Assembly (NCBI RefSeq): GCF_009792295.1
Contig: NZ_CP039934.1
Location: 1,446,501-1,510,500, forward strand
From: Myroides fluvii
GTDB taxonomy: Bacteria > Bacteroidota > Bacteroidia > Flavobacteriales > Flavobacteriaceae
Length of the DNA stretch: 64,000 nt
Reading direction: 5' to 3'
This document shows positions 44,429-53,338 of this stretch, one piece after another. The translations under genes and the position numbers were made by a program. The notes beneath the pieces are model-generated. The model ran no database searches. It had not been told where the DNA came from and saw nothing but the letters and a program-made list of their open reading frames with translations. Position 1 is the stretch's first letter; the number at the start of each line of letters is the position of its first letter.

Positions 44429-45133
44429 ATGAGAACCGTAACCCCACAAGAAATAGAACAATTACATCAATTTGTCCGTCAACACTATGTTGAGTTTTAC
44501 GATGTAGAGTTAGAATTGGTTGATCATCTAGCCCTAGATATTGAAGAACAATGGCAAGAGGATGAGCAATTGTCCTTTGATGTTGCGTTGGACCGCGCCT
44601 TCAAAAAGTTTGGAATTTTCGGATTTACCGATGTGGTTACCGCAAAGATAGATCGGTTAAAAGGCAGCTATATCAACATGATGCTAAGAGAAGTAGGAAC
44701 TTTTTTTACTATACCAAAGATTGTATTCTCTATCGCAGTTTATTTGATTTTGTTTACTATTGGTTACACGTATCAAGAAGGAGGTATTTGGAGTTTATAT
44801 TGTATCCTTTTTGGAATTATAAGCCTTTATATTGTGGTGGGTACGCTGTGGCAGCGAAAAGTAAAACAAAGACAAAAGAGGTTGAATAAACGTTTTTTAT
44901 TAGAAGCAGTTGCGATCCAGAGTTATGCAGGAGGTGCCTTTATCTCTTTTACGTCCGTTATGATTCAATTGCCCCATTTAACTAGTTTTATTGCGAATAC
45001 CCTACTGGCTACCTGTATTGTTGCTTTACTCATCCTATTCATGGGACTGTGGACGTATGTAGCCATCTATGTTCTCCTACCTCAATTACAAAAGAAAATT
45101 CATCAATTACCTCAAAAATATCAAGCTATTTAG
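44429..45133 (+). CDS. PadR-associated membrane protein, paralog 4
   Basis: A 234-residue protein with HYVEFYDVELELVDHLALDI and ALDRAFKKFGIFGFTDVV in the N-domain, then about four hydrophobic spans. It closes the five-gene operon, 9 nt after paralog 3 and just before a terminator. The four-copy array may form a hetero-oligomeric membrane complex, but this is inference. Confidence 0.7.
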   Translation: MRTVTPQEIEQLHQFVRQHYVEFYDVELELVDHLALDIEEQWQEDEQLSFDVALDRAFKKFGIFGFTDVVTAKIDRLKGSYINMMLREVGTFFTIPKIVFSIAVYLILFTIGYTYQEGGIWSLYCILFGIISLYIVVGTLWQRKVKQRQKRLNKRFLLEAVAIQSYAGGAFISFTSVMIQLPHLTSFIANTLLATCIVALLILFMGLWTYVAIYVLLPQLQKKIHQLPQKYQAI

Positions 45134-45141
45134 TATAGGAT

Positions 45142-45167
45142 GCGACTAGTTATAGTCGCTTTTTTTA
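45142..45167 (+). terminator. Terminator of the PadR operon
   Basis: Stem GCGACTA/TAGTCGC with a GTTA loop, followed by seven to eight T. Confidence 0.85.
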
Positions 45168-45261
45168 TGCTTTAAAAAGGAAAATTTAAACCACATTTTA
45201 TAAAAGTGTAACAGAAACGAAAGAGTAGCGTCTTATTCTATATCAACCAAAAAAATAGAGT

Positions 45262-47748
45262 ATGAAACAACTATTCACCTTGTTTTTGTGCTTTTTATCG
45301 CTCGTTTCTTTTGCTCAGGTAACAGGAACAATAGTCGATCAAGAAGGAAAACCAATTAGTTACGCCACAATTATTCTGGAACAAACCCAGCAGGGCGCTA
45401 TCAGTAATGACAAAGGAGTATATGAAATAAAACCCAAAACACAGGGGGATTTTACACTCGTTTTTCAGTTTTTAGGCTATAAAACAGAGCGAAAAAAAAT
45501 ACAATATCAAGGAAAATCCATAACAGTGGATGTTGTTTTACAAGAAGAAGAATTTCAACTGGATGATATTGTAATCAAGGTAGGTAAAAATCCTGCGGAT
45601 GACATCATCCGAAGAGCTATTGCAAATAAAGAACAAAATACAAAGGGAACGGCCACTTTTGCTGCCGACTTTTATTCGAAAGGAATGATTAAAAGTTTGA
45701 AAATTCCCAAATTTGCAAAAGATAAAGTATATGTTGGGGGAGATAAAGCTTCGGGTTTAGATTCTTTAGGACAAGGTATTCTCTATTTGTCTGAAACCGT
45801 TTCTGAATTGAAATACCAAAAACCCAATCAGTTAAAAGAACATATTATCGCCTCTAAAATTAGCGGAAACAACAATGGCTATAGTTTTAATACCGCTGAT
45901 GAATCTTTTTATGATTTCTATGAAAATCAATTGAAAGTTTCGGATTTTGATGCACAATTGGTTTCTCCTTTAGCGAATCAGGCATTTTCCTTTTATAAAT
46001 ATACTTTAGAGGCAACATTTAAAGATAACGGGGTGTTGATAAACAAGATTAAAGTAACGCCTAAAGTTAAAAATCAGCCTGTTTTTTACGGAGATATTTA
46101 CATTGTAGATTCATCTGCAGCTTTATATGGAGTGGATGTAACGGTAACAGGCGTGAGCCTCCAACAACCCTTCATTGAATCGATCTCCATTAGTCAGAAT
46201 TTCTTTTACAACGAAGGGAATCAAACTTGGGTGAAGCGTTCTCAAACGTTAGATATGCTGATAAGCTTGCTTGGTTTTAAGGGACAAGGTACTTTTTTGA
46301 GTGTGTTTAATAATTACAATTTTGCCCCTCATTTCACCCGATCAGACTTTGGAAAAGAAGTGCTGTCTTTTGCTAAAGATGCCAATAAAAAAGAAGAGGA
46401 CTTTTGGGTGAACCACCGCTTGTATCCTTTAACAACAGAAGAGGTGAAAGACTACCACGTCAAAGACAGTATCCGAGAGATGAAAGACTCACCTCAATAT
46501 CGAGATAGTCTTCGCATGGTCTATAATCGCTTTGATGTATTATCACCTATTACTGGGTATAATTACAGAAGTAAAAGTGAGCGTTTTAAATTTAATTACA
46601 ACGGTCTAATAGAATTAGATAAAATTGGGTTTAATACCGTTCAAGGTTTTTTTATGGGAACAAATCTTGGGGCGACGTTTTATGGAGCGGACAAAAAATC
46701 GTACACACGTGCAAGTCTTGATGTCAATTATGGATTTGCTTCAGAGCGTTTCAGAGCGTACGGAAGCTTAAGTCATCGCTTTAATGACGCGAATAAGTCA
46801 TCGCTCTATGTAAAAGGAGGAACAACGATAGAACAATTTCACAAGGAGAATATCAGCGAGCAATTCAACAGTTTGTTCTCGCTCTTGTTTAGAAAAAACT
46901 TTGCTAAGTATTACAACAGTGAGCGAGCTTATGTTGGATATCAAGGCAAATTCATTGAAGAGATGCTATCATTAACGACAGAAGTAGGCTATGAGCAACG
47001 AAAACCATTGTTTAACAATGCCAATGGATCTTTTTATACGGGAAGTAGAGCTTATACCTCAAATGACCCTACAGCGCCTTTAAATGATTTAAGCGCACCT
47101 ATTGCTTTACATCACTTATATAAGTTTAGAATGGGAGCAACGATCAATTTGGGCATGAAGTATGTTTCTTACCCTGAAGAACGTTGGTACATCCGAAACA
47201 ATAAGTATCCCAAGATTAACGTAGGCTATGAAAAAGCATTCGCAGGAAATCTCAGTCAATATAATTACGATTTAGTGACGGCTGGTATTGCGCAAGAGAT
47301 CACGTTGAGTAATAAAGGAGCGTTTTCGTATAACGTCAAAGGGGGACACTTCTTCAATGCAGACGGAATTTCTTATGTTGATCGAAAGCACTTTACGGGT
47401 AATCAAACGCATCTAAATATTGAAAATGACCGGATGAGTGCGTTTAGTTTATTGCCTTACTATAGCTTAAGTACAAATAAGTCCTATGCCGAGATGCATA
47501 TGGAGTACAATTTTAAAGGGTTTATTATGAATCGTCTGCCCTTGTTGAAATGGACGGGGTGGAATGTAGTAACAGGGTATCACAATGCGATGATGTCAGA
47601 TACCAAAGCGTACCAAGAGTTTACGGTCGGACTATCTAATGTTGGTTTTGGAAGCATGAAAGGGTTTCGCGTGGATTATGTACGTGCATACCAAGGAAGC
47701 CACTTCTTCAAGGATGGTTTTATGGTTGGATTTAAGAAAGACTTTTAA
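45262..47748 (+). CDS. DUF5686-type outer-membrane protein with carboxypeptidase-regulatory-like domain
   Basis: An 828-residue protein with a signal peptide (MKQLFTLFLCFLSLVSFAQ), a CarboxypepD_reg-like beta domain at about 20-95 (VTGTIVDQEGKPISYATI) and a long remainder with many alternating aromatic/polar strands typical of an outer-membrane beta-barrel. It ends in Phe (FKKDF), as barrel proteins do. There is no TonB box or plug, so it is not a TonB-dependent receptor. The match to DUF5686 is from memory. Function is unknown. Confidence 0.83.
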   Translation: MKQLFTLFLCFLSLVSFAQVTGTIVDQEGKPISYATIILEQTQQGAISNDKGVYEIKPKTQGDFTLVFQFLGYKTERKKIQYQGKSITVDVVLQEEEFQLDDIVIKVGKNPADDIIRRAIANKEQNTKGTATFAADFYSKGMIKSLKIPKFAKDKVYVGGDKASGLDSLGQGILYLSETVSELKYQKPNQLKEHIIASKISGNNNGYSFNTADESFYDFYENQLKVSDFDAQLVSPLANQAFSFYKYTLEATFKDNGVLINKIKVTPKVKNQPVFYGDIYIVDSSAALYGVDVTVTGVSLQQPFIESISISQNFFYNEGNQTWVKRSQTLDMLISLLGFKGQGTFLSVFNNYNFAPHFTRSDFGKEVLSFAKDANKKEEDFWVNHRLYPLTTEEVKDYHVKDSIREMKDSPQYRDSLRMVYNRFDVLSPITGYNYRSKSERFKFNYNGLIELDKIGFNTVQGFFMGTNLGATFYGADKKSYTRASLDVNYGFASERFRAYGSLSHRFNDANKSSLYVKGGTTIEQFHKENISEQFNSLFSLLFRKNFAKYYNSERAYVGYQGKFIEEMLSLTTEVGYEQRKPLFNNANGSFYTGSRAYTSNDPTAPLNDLSAPIALHHLYKFRMGATINLGMKYVSYPEERWYIRNNKYPKINVGYEKAFAGNLSQYNYDLVTAGIAQEITLSNKGAFSYNVKGGHFFNADGISYVDRKHFTGNQTHLNIENDRMSAFSLLPYYSLSTNKSYAEMHMEYNFKGFIMNRLPLLKWTGWNVVTGYHNAMMSDTKAYQEFTVGLSNVGFGSMKGFRVDYVRAYQGSHFFKDGFMVGFKKDF

Positions 47749-47804
47749 AGGTAGTTGAACAGTAGGACTGAAAAGAATTTAGTTTATGAGGTTACAGTCT
47801 AAAA

Positions 47805-47833
47805 AAAAGCCCGGTACATTGTATCGGGCTTTT
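47805..47833. terminator. Bidirectional terminator between the DUF5686-type gene and pheS
   Basis: Stem AAAAGCCCGGTAC/GTATCGGGCTTTT with an ATT loop. Confidence 0.85.
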
Positions 47834-47839
47834 GTATGA

Positions 47840-48856
47840 TTAGAAGTTTGATTTGAATTGCTCTAAGAAGCGAACATCGTTCTCATAGAACATGCGAATA
47901 TCGCTGATTTGGTATAATAACATGGCAATACGCTCAATTCCCATACCAAAGGCAAACCCGCTATATTCGTTTGCGTCAATGTTACAATTGGTTAATACGT
48001 TTGGATCAACCATACCACATCCCATAATCTCTAACCAACCTGTTCCTTTGGTGATTCTATAATCCACTTCCGTTTTTAATCCCCAATAGATATCTACTTC
48101 AGCACTAGGCTCAGTAAATGGGAAATACGATGGACGTAAGCGAATTTTAGATTTGCCAAACATCTCTTTGGTAAAATATAAAAGCGTTTGTTTTAGGTCA
48201 GCAAAAGACACGTCTTTGTCAATGTATAATCCTTCTACTTGGTGGAATATACAGTGAGAACGAGATGAAATATCTTCATTTCTGAATACACGTCCTGGAG
48301 AAATTGTACGCAACGGCGGTTTGTGATCCTCCATATAGCGCGCTTGTACCGATGAAGTATGAGTACGCAACAAATGTTGAGGATTTGACTGCACAAAGAA
48401 CGAATCTTGCATATCACGTGCTGGGTGATAATCAGGAAAGTTCAAGGCAGAGAAGTTATGCCAATCGTCTTCAATTTCTGGACCTTCAGAAATAGTAAAA
48501 CCAATGCTGTTAAAAATATCAACAATCTGATTTTTTACAAGTGAAATAGGGTGTCTTGATCCGATAGACATCGGATATCCTGGACGCGTTAAATCGCCAT
48601 ATAATCCTTGTACGTTCTTAGACTCTATTTCTTCTTGGATTGTTTTTACTTTAGTTTCAATGCTGCTTTTTAGCGTATTAATCGCCTGACCAAATTCCTT
48701 CTTCTGATCGTTAGGAACGGTTTTAAAGTGAGCGAATAACTCATTTAAAATTCCCTTTTTGGAAAGGAATTTAATTCTAAAAGCTTCTAGTTGTTCTTTG
48801 TTATCAGTTTGGAAGTGTTCTGCCTCACCGATGTATTCTTTTATTTTATCTATCAT
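47840..48856 (-). CDS. pheS: Phenylalanine-tRNA ligase alpha subunit
   Basis: Catalytic subunit of the alpha2-beta2 synthetase charging tRNA-Phe. It has 338 residues from the ATG at 48856. The upstream in-frame start at 48877 falls inside the predicted promoter. It shows an N-terminal coiled-coil region, motif 2 with [20 protein letters not shown], and motif 3 [14 protein letters not shown]. pheT is not adjacent, so the subunits are unlinked, as is common in this phylum. Confidence 0.97.
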   Translation of the reverse strand: MIDKIKEYIGEAEHFQTDNKEQLEAFRIKFLSKKGILNELFAHFKTVPNDQKKEFGQAINTLKSSIETKVKTIQEEIESKNVQGLYGDLTRPGYPMSIGSRHPISLVKNQIVDIFNSIGFTISEGPEIEDDWHNFSALNFPDYHPARDMQDSFFVQSNPQHLLRTHTSSVQARYMEDHKPPLRTISPGRVFRNEDISSRSHCIFHQVEGLYIDKDVSFADLKQTLLYFTKEMFGKSKIRLRPSYFPFTEPSAEVDIYWGLKTEVDYRITKGTGWLEIMGCGMVDPNVLTNCNIDANEYSGFAFGMGIERIAMLLYQISDIRMFYENDVRFLEQFKSNF

Positions 48857-48874
48857 TTTAAGTAAAGTAAAAGG

Positions 48875-48882
48875 CAAATTTA
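48875..48882 (-). promoter_or_regulatory. -7 promoter element (TAAATTTG) of pheS
   Basis: Exact TAnnTTTG on the minus strand, 18 nt before the ATG at 48856. Confidence 0.55.
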
Positions 48883-48939
48883 CTGCTTTTCATTTAGACA
48901 TAAAATTTAAAGCAGGCTAATTTTTTATTTATGCGCGTT

Positions 48940-49296
48940 TTAATCAATATATTTTAGCTCTAAGAAATACTGCACGATGGCTTCTTTCATTAAAACACTT
49001 TGTTCCCCTGCTCGCAAAGCCGGTAAATGTTCTTTTACGTTGTAATGCGGCCATCCGTCGTTATCATAGTGGTCAAATTCATAATATCCATAGGGTTCAA
49101 GTAGGCGGCATATTGCGATATGCATTAAATTAACTTTATCGTCTTTCTTATATCGTTTTTTAATTTTACCTAGTTCTTGAACACCAATAAGATAGATGAT
49201 TGCTTCTAAATCGAGGACTTCCCCATCGCCAAAGCGAGTAGATATCTTTTGCACGACATCCTCCCACCTCTTTTTTAATTGTTCATCTCTTGCCAT
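48940..49296 (-). CDS. Conserved hypothetical protein
   Basis: A 118-residue soluble protein starting at the ATG at 49296 (MARDEQLKKRWEDVV). An extended frame reaches 49329 but crosses the promoter. It has a charged N-terminal helix, then LDLEAIIYLIGVQELGK, and a C-terminal HYDNDGWPHYN segment with aromatic and acidic residues. I know similar proteins only as flavobacterial hypotheticals. It lies between pheS and cvpA on its own promoter. Confidence 0.75.
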   Translation of the reverse strand: MARDEQLKKRWEDVVQKISTRFGDGEVLDLEAIIYLIGVQELGKIKKRYKKDDKVNLMHIAICRLLEPYGYYEFDHYDNDGWPHYNVKEHLPALRAGEQSVLMKEAIVQYFLELKYID

Positions 49297-49318
49297 CTTG
49301 TTGTTTGTTTGAAAGAAA

Positions 49319-49326
49319 CAAAGATA
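49319..49326 (-). promoter_or_regulatory. -7 promoter element (TATCTTTG) of the hypothetical gene
   Basis: Exact TAnnTTTG on the minus strand, 22 nt before the ATG at 49296. Confidence 0.55.
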
Positions 49327-49392
49327 CAATTTACTTATGACGCAGATTTATAGAAAAAACAATAATTTAGTGGAATATAAAATGAGGATAGC

Positions 49393-49932
49393 ATGATACT
49401 AGATATTTTGGCCATATTGGCATTAGCTTTTGGTGTATTTAAAGGGGTTAAAAATGGTTTTTTTGTTTCCGTTGTCGCCTTTTTGTCTCTTTTGATCGGC
49501 ACGATGGGGGCCTTAAAATTTTCTAATGTAGTCAAGGATTTTCTTCAACAGAAATGGGGATGGGAATCTAGTTTTTTACCAGTGCTATCTTTTGTTATAG
49601 CCTTTGTCTTGGCAATCTTAGCAGTTCGATTAGCGGCGCAAATCACGACTAAAATATTTGAAGCTGCTTTTTTAGGCTTCTTTAATCGCTTGTTAGGAGC
49701 CCTGTTTCAAATTTTAGTTGTCCTTTTGATGATGAGTCTAGTATATTCCGTTATGGATCAGATAAATAGCCGTATCACAATGATTAGCCCCGAAACCTTA
49801 GCCTCTTCCAAAAGTTACAGCGTTTACCTCTTCGTTTCAGAACACATCTTTCCAAGTTTGTTCGAAATGGTAAAGCATCTATTTGAAAAAAGCGTAGATG
49901 TTTTGCAAACACCTACGCCTGAATCTATTTAA
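49393..49932 (+). CDS. CvpA family membrane protein
   Basis: A 179-residue protein with four membrane spans. The N-terminus LDILAILALAFGVFKGVKNGFFVSV and the FFNRLLGALFQILVV segment match CvpA, a family linked to colicin V export in E. coli and now thought to have a broader envelope role. It is convergent with batE with a 4 nt overlap of stops. Confidence 0.88.
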   Translation: MILDILAILALAFGVFKGVKNGFFVSVVAFLSLLIGTMGALKFSNVVKDFLQQKWGWESSFLPVLSFVIAFVLAILAVRLAAQITTKIFEAAFLGFFNRLLGALFQILVVLLMMSLVYSVMDQINSRITMISPETLASSKSYSVYLFVSEHIFPSLFEMVKHLFEKSVDVLQTPTPESI

Positions 49933-50690
49933 ATTTCGCGTATCACATCTTTGTTAATCCAACCAATCTCTTGGTTTTCCAGACGGACTTTTAACCAGAG
50001 TCCCTTTTCTTCCAAGAGATAAACCTTCGTTCCTTGGTGTAATTCTTTGAGCGTAGCAGAGGTGGTTTTAGCCTCTTCTTTAAAATCTGTTTTAGCCTTG
50101 AAAATAAGTGCTGTTGTGCTATTTTTAGTGTAGTTGCTTTCAAAAGAAGCCGCATAAAGACTTCCAAGACCAACGACTACACTCAGTGCCATACCAACAA
50201 ATAAAAGGCGCTTGAGGGTGCTGTTGTGATTGATAAAATATACGATAAAGCATATAAGCAGTGCCACACTAGAAAGTGTAGCAACGACAGCCCAGCTATC
50301 AACAGATAATTTGCCGAGGGATTGATGTGCAATATCGGCTTTGTCATATTCTTGGATGATGGTAATATCATCTTCCAAGTGCTCTTTGGTAAAGTTTAGA
50401 TTCGTTTTAGCCTCCTGCATGGAAGGATTTAACTTCAAGGTCTTTTCATAGTAGTAGGCCGCATGAACATAATCCCCGATTTTAAAATAGGCATTGGCTA
50501 AATTGAAATACAATTCAGGTGAATTATCATATTCGTTTACCAAAGCTAAATAGCCGTCAATAGCCTCTTTGAAATGTTCCTTTTGAAAAGCTTCATTCAC
50601 TTTGTCAAAAGACTTTTGCCAATCCGTAGGTTGAGCATAACTACATATACTCAACAGGGCAAAAACAAGATAAAAAGTTAGTTTTTTCAT
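49929..50690 (-). CDS. batE: BatE, TPR/SH3 protein of the Bat operon
   Basis: A 253-residue protein: signal peptide (cut after SYAQ), TPR repeats (about 27-110, including PELYFNLANAYFKIGDYVHAA), two membrane spans (about 133-152 and 162-182) and a C-terminal SH3-like domain (TKVYLLEEKGLWLKVRLENQ). This is the architecture of BatE. It is the last gene of the Bat operon, starting at the base where batD stops. The Bat (Bacteroides aerotolerance) proteins are implicated in oxygen or stress tolerance at the envelope. Confidence 0.9.
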   Translation of the reverse strand: MKKLTFYLVFALLSICSYAQPTDWQKSFDKVNEAFQKEHFKEAIDGYLALVNEYDNSPELYFNLANAYFKIGDYVHAAYYYEKTLKLNPSMQEAKTNLNFTKEHLEDDITIIQEYDKADIAHQSLGKLSVDSWAVVATLSSVALLICFIVYFINHNSTLKRLLFVGMALSVVVGLGSLYAASFESNYTKNSTTALIFKAKTDFKEEAKTTSATLKELHQGTKVYLLEEKGLWLKVRLENQEIGWINKDVIREI

Positions 50691-52453
50691 TAGGACTTAA
50701 ATTGTTTTTCCAATTGATCAATAACATCAATGGCCGTTTCGTAATCGTTGACTATATCTACTTGATCCGTTGGCGTGTATCGCGCCCATTCACAAGCGTT
50801 TTTCAAATTCATAAAAGAGTCAATAGCATCAGCAGTAATGGATTTTTCTTGTAAAATTTCCGTGATATTATCATTGCTCATTTCACTCGTCTCCATATTC
50901 AATTTAGCCTTTAAGAAATTGTGCAAACAGCGTTCTAAAGCTTCATAGAATAGATCTTTGTCCTTCATGTGCTTCTTAGCTTCACTCAAGTATTTCTTGG
51001 CTAGTCGGTTGTTTCTTCTTACTCTATTTCCTGCAATATCGTTTGCTTTGGCTTTTTTCAGACGGGTTATAAGCGCAAATAAAGGCATGATACCAAGTGG
51101 TGCAAGGAGTAAGAAATAGAATAGCGGTGTATTCCAGTACGTTGCTTTTTTTGATTCAATAAAAGTCAGGGTGCTTTTATTCTTTTGGAACAACTCCTGA
51201 TCATCTGCGTGATCTGTACCGGCGATTTCCTTATTTGTCGGGAGCATCGGACCGTCTAATACGTTGATTTTTATTGTATCAGTAGTAATCGTTTTGTATT
51301 GTTTAGTGGCTAAATCAAAATACGAAAATTCCATAGGATCAATGTTGTATTCTCCTTTATATTGTGGAATGATGGTGTATTTGTTTGCTCTATTTCCTTG
51401 TAGTCCCAAAGCAGTAGGATTTAACTTTTCTGAATATTGAGGGTCGTATACCTCTAAAGCAGAATGTGCTACCGGAGTTGGCATGGTAATAAGGTTGAGG
51501 TTTCCCTTTCCTGAAACGGCAACAGTTAAATATAAAGGTTCACCCGCTTTTAATTCAGTTGTGGAAGGCATTACCTTCATGGAAAATTCTCCTACACCCC
51601 CAGAAAAACTAGCAGGTCTGTCTTTTTGCGGTAGTTCTTGTGCATCAATGCTAATGGCTTGTGTACTGAATTCTTTTTCCATTAACCCATATTCAGGGAA
51701 TCCAAAGAAATCTCTACGACCCGTTGGCACTTCTACTTGAACGGTTAAGGACAAGGGCTTAATCAGGTGTTTACCAACTTCTTGAGCCATAATAATATCC
51801 TGTTTCAAAACAATGTAGTGGTACATTTCTCCCTTGTACTTTCCTTGTTTCACTTCAGGACGTTGTGGCATTTCAATATTGTACGTCCAAAATTTGTCGT
51901 AAGTAGGGATTTGATTGCCACGGTAACCACCAACATTCGCATTGAAATACAATTTGTAAACAATGGAAACAGGCTCATTAATGAAAGGTTTTGTCTTGGA
52001 AACTTCTGCCACTAAATGAACCTTATCTAAGGATTCTTGTTGCACTTGGTTCATCTGTTGGCGCGGATCTTGACGCTCAATAGCATCTGTTACCGTAATA
52101 ATAATAGGATTCGTCGTATAGGTTTCTCCATCAATTACAATACTAGCTTTTCCAATGGTTATTTTTCCTTTTCTCTTGGGTTTTAAAAGGTAAGAAAAAG
52201 ATTTTTTGAATGATTTTTTTCCATTCATCCAAGCATAGCTAACAGCACTATTAGGCCCTCCGACTATAGTAAATCCTTCAAAATTTGGAGAGCGAAAATT
52301 ATCTCCATCACCATTCATTGTAAATTCAATCTGAACAACGTCATTTAAAGGCAATTGTTCCTTATTTACACTTGCCTCGAACGTTGCTTGTGCAGCTAAG
52401 GCTTGTGTAAAAAGTACACAAATGAATACAAGATATAGATGTAATGTTTTCAT
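50690..52453 (-). CDS. batD: BatD, oxygen-tolerance protein
   Basis: A 587-residue protein with a signal peptide, several periplasmic Ig-like/beta domains (LPLNDVVQIEFTMNGDGDNF; KPFINEPVSIVYKLYF; ELKAGEPLYLTVAVSGKGN), one membrane span (about 446-466) and a C-terminal cytoplasmic helical domain. This is full-length BatD. It starts 10 nt after batC and overlaps batE by 1 nt. Confidence 0.92.
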   Translation of the reverse strand: MKTLHLYLVFICVLFTQALAAQATFEASVNKEQLPLNDVVQIEFTMNGDGDNFRSPNFEGFTIVGGPNSAVSYAWMNGKKSFKKSFSYLLKPKRKGKITIGKASIVIDGETYTTNPIIITVTDAIERQDPRQQMNQVQQESLDKVHLVAEVSKTKPFINEPVSIVYKLYFNANVGGYRGNQIPTYDKFWTYNIEMPQRPEVKQGKYKGEMYHYIVLKQDIIMAQEVGKHLIKPLSLTVQVEVPTGRRDFFGFPEYGLMEKEFSTQAISIDAQELPQKDRPASFSGGVGEFSMKVMPSTTELKAGEPLYLTVAVSGKGNLNLITMPTPVAHSALEVYDPQYSEKLNPTALGLQGNRANKYTIIPQYKGEYNIDPMEFSYFDLATKQYKTITTDTIKINVLDGPMLPTNKEIAGTDHADDQELFQKNKSTLTFIESKKATYWNTPLFYFLLLAPLGIMPLFALITRLKKAKANDIAGNRVRRNNRLAKKYLSEAKKHMKDKDLFYEALERCLHNFLKAKLNMETSEMSNDNITEILQEKSITADAIDSFMNLKNACEWARYTPTDQVDIVNDYETAIDVIDQLEKQFKS

Positions 52454-52463
52454 AATTTAAAGC

Positions 52464-53318
52464 TTACCAATCTTTTTTGCGTTGTGAGGATACTCCTTGT
52501 GCTTCGGCTTTTTTATCTCCTTTTTTGTTTTTGTCAATCAGCCTTTGTTGTACGGCTTGTTCATCGCGATTTACGGCATCTAATATACGTTGCATTTGCT
52601 CTTTACTTTGTTGCTGCTTCTGCTGTTGTGGATTAGGTTGCTGTTTTTGATCTTGATCTTTATTGTCCTTGTCGTTCTGATCGTTTTTGTTGTCTCCTTG
52701 ATCTTTCTGATCGTCCTTTTTATCGTCTCCCTTGTCGTTTTGCTTGTTGTCTTGCTTGTTGTCTTGGTTCTGATCTTTATTTTGGTCGTTATTCTGATCT
52801 TGGTTTTGATCTTTATTTTGTTGATTCTGATCCTGGTTTTGATCTTGGTTCTGATCTTGATTATCCTGATTTTGATCGTTCTGAGGGTTTTCTTGGTTTA
52901 GTTTTTTAGCTACCGCATAGTTGTACCGCGTTTCATCGTCTTTTGGATTATTGCGCAATGCATTTTTATAAGCTTGTTCAGCTGCTTTATAGTTTTTTTC
53001 TGCCATATAAGCATTGCCTAGGTTGTGATACGCTTGGTGTTTCGCTTCTTTTGTTTTCGCTTCTATAATGGCTTTATTATAGGCTGAGATAGCCTCCTTA
53101 TTTTGTTTTTGACGAATAAGACTATTTGCTAAATTATAAGTTGGGGTTTCTTTTTTATCGCTCTTTGATGCGGCTACACGGTAGGCTGCTTCTGCCTGAG
53201 TGAATTGCTTCTGCTCATAGGTTTCATTTCCTACAGTTAAAGCACGACCTGCTGATTGTGCCCAGCTAGTCAGCGACGCAAACAGAACCAATCCAAAAGT
53301 CAAATATATATGTTTCAT
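52464..53318 (-). CDS. batC: BatC, TPR protein with Gln/Asp/Asn-rich tract
   Basis: A 284-residue exported protein. The start at ATG 53318 gives a good signal peptide (MKHIYLTFGLVLFASLTSWAQ); an upstream ATG at 53339 overlapping the batB stop (TAATG) would add 7 residues. TPR-like repeats (about 25-130: YNLANSLIRQKQNKEAISAY, YHNLGNAYMAEKNYKAAEQAY) are followed by a low-complexity stretch of QD, NQ and KD dipeptides covering about 95 residues, then QRILDAVNRDEQAVQQRL. The tract is probably a flexible, charged linker. Order batA-B-C-D-E is intact. Confidence 0.88.
   Translation of the reverse strand: MKHIYLTFGLVLFASLTSWAQSAGRALTVGNETYEQKQFTQAEAAYRVAASKSDKKETPTYNLANSLIRQKQNKEAISAYNKAIIEAKTKEAKHQAYHNLGNAYMAEKNYKAAEQAYKNALRNNPKDDETRYNYAVAKKLNQENPQNDQNQDNQDQNQDQNQDQNQQNKDQNQDQNNDQNKDQNQDNKQDNKQNDKGDDKKDDQKDQGDNKNDQNDKDNKDQDQKQQPNPQQQKQQQSKEQMQRILDAVNRDEQAVQQRLIDKNKKGDKKAEAQGVSSQRKKDW
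52610..52900 (-). repeat. Low-complexity tract in batC
   Basis: The DNA repeats imperfect 6-12 bp units (CAAGATCAGAACC-type, CTGATCTTGGTT on the plus strand) encoding Gln-Asp-Asn dipeptides. Slippage could change its length between strains. Confidence 0.8.
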
Positions 53319-53338
53319 TTTTTTACAATCTAAAAGCA

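Noticed and set aside
52590..52901. Very hydrophobic 103-codon plus-strand frame
   Set aside because: It is the reverse complement of the batC Gln/Asp repeat, where CAA/GAT repeats read as Leu/Ile/Val codons.
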